A stretch of 64,000 nt of DNA from Flavobacterium sp. (GTDB lineage: Bacteria > Bacteroidota > Bacteroidia > Flavobacteriales > Flavobacteriaceae), in NCBI RefSeq assembly GCF_028689845.1, contig NZ_JAQVCH010000005.1, positions 53,147 through 117,146 on the forward strand, given 5' to 3'. A program made the position numbers and the translations under genes. Positions 63,370 to 64,000 of this stretch are shown piece after piece; within the stretch, counting starts at the first letter, position 1; the number at the start of each line of letters is the position of its first letter. A model generated the notes under the pieces. The model had not been told where the DNA came from and searched no databases. It saw only the letters and a program-made list of their open reading frames with translations.

Positions 63370-63757
63370 CTTGCTTTATTATTTCGTTCATTAAAATATC
63401 TCCACTATTTAATAATCCATTCAAGGGTACACCACCCAAGCTATTCAAAGCGTTTCCAGGTGTCACACCTGTTCCTAAACCCATCATAATATAGCCTGTT
63501 GTAACGTCTCTTAAAGTGCTTGGAATAGTTTTATTGCCAATAAATGGAGATTGAAAACCCTTTTCATCAAAATTAAAAAGTGCCATTCCAGCTGGTTTAA
63601 TTGCTTGCACAAGACGACCCCCAGGAGCTCCTGCAATTAAAGCATCCGCACAGTCAACATTACCCCAGCTCCACGAAGTCTTCTCTTTAAAACTATGCAC
63701 TGTGCTCTGCGATGGTCTCCTGACCTCGCAGCGACCAACTCGTAACCTTGCTTCCAA
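63356..63757 (-). pseudogene. Orphan C-terminal fragment, toxin-tail-like
   Basis: 133-residue frame. Residues 1 to about 20 are encoded across the REP-like hairpin and are unlikely to be original; from about residue 28 it reads like the end of a larger exported protein (SWGNVDCADALIAGAPGG, then YIMMGLGTGVTPGNALNSLG). It is overlapped at its stop by a membrane-protein gene, the same order as RHS module 1 and its immunity gene. I recognise no catalytic motif. It is probably the surviving tail of an effector cut by transposase activity. Confidence 0.5.
63707..63731. repeat. REP-like hairpin next to the RAYT gene
   Basis: CTGCGA, bulged T, GGTC, loop TCCT, GACC, TCGCAG: a 10-base-pair stem with a single bulge, GC-rich. 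It lies 53 bases beyond the stop of the transposase gene, the usual place of a REP sequence. Confidence 0.7.
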
Positions 63758-63783
63758 TTAAATTAATAGGAATCATAACGTTG

Positions 63784-64000
63784 TCAATTATTTAAATTTA
63801 ACACATCTACAATTGGATGATCAGCTTTTTCAATTATTATCAACCCATTATCATTTATATAATTGGAAACACTGGAATAAATATAATGCGATGCTTTTTC
63901 AACCAAACCGGCACGAACAGGGTTCAAGTGAATATAATCTAATTTCGACCACATGAATTTTGTTGTATAAATTTCTTCCGGATGATTGCCATATTGCCAA
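63784..64000 (-). CDS. REP-associated tyrosine transposase, C-terminal part
   Basis: 72 codons of a RAYT (IS200-related Y1 transposase) running off the right edge. The diagnostic block YIHLNPVRAGLVEKASHYIYSS is present, preceded by WQYGNHPEEIYTTKFMWSKL. The catalytic HUH pair and tyrosine lie outside the window. RAYTs process REP hairpins as single-stranded DNA; the hairpin at 63707-63731 supports this. Confidence 0.88.
   Translation of the reverse strand, partial: WQYGNHPEEIYTTKFMWSKLDYIHLNPVRAGLVEKASHYIYSSVSNYINDNGLIIIEKADHPIVDVLNLNN

Overview
The window is AT-rich chromosomal DNA from a member of the Bacteroidota, most likely a Flavobacterium or close relative. Evidence: many genes are preceded by the Bacteroidota -7 promoter element TAnnTTTG, there is little sign of Shine-Dalgarno sequences, and the window carries lineage-typical families (DUF4296, DUF4271, DUF4476, DUF5686, retropepsin-like proteins, ExbB-ExbD-ExbD, and the neighbourhood ftsX / DUF3098 / uppP / truB). 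No rRNA, CRISPR array or prophage was seen. One tRNA gene (Ser, anticodon GGA) is present.

Layout. 1-58.9 kb is mostly housekeeping DNA: tyrS (partial), an NAD-dependent epimerase, pyrC with a polyprenol-phosphate glycosyltransferase, hemD, pckA, a saccharopine-dehydrogenase-like gene and an Lrp regulator, a YugP-type protease, leuS, ftsX / DUF3098 / redoxin lipoprotein / uppP / truB, a decayed ParE toxin with its antitoxin, pyrH-frr, a DUF5686 protein, an MMPL/RND exporter, asnS, rpoN, an ExbB/ExbD energy-transduction operon, tRNA-Ser, asparaginase and acyltransferase, tatD, several exported proteins, odhA-odhB, a polyprenyl synthetase, a TetR-TolC-MFP-RND efflux operon, aspS, a cold-shock gene, and umuC-umuD.

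59-64 kb is an accessory island. On the minus strand lie two truncated RHS-core modules with different C-terminal tails, a putative immunity lipoprotein, a second toxin/immunity-like pair, and at the window edge the tail of a REP-associated tyrosine transposase (RAYT) with a REP-like hairpin just beyond its stop. A HigBA-type toxin-antitoxin operon sits between the modules on the plus strand. Both RHS modules are N-terminally truncated; one core carries an in-frame TAG and the other is frameshifted at a small palindrome. Short sequence repeats flank the cassettes, which looks like a store of displaced RHS tips able to recombine.

The most unusual signal is in leuS. Four unrelated short repeats or palindromes of the kind normally found between genes lie in frame inside its coding sequence, and a fifth lies in its leader. 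One of these families also occurs between asnS and rpoN and between odhA and odhB, where it supplies the odhA stop codon. A second cross-cutting signal is a set of four genes whose ATG lies exactly four bases after the -7 element, which predicts leaderless mRNAs.
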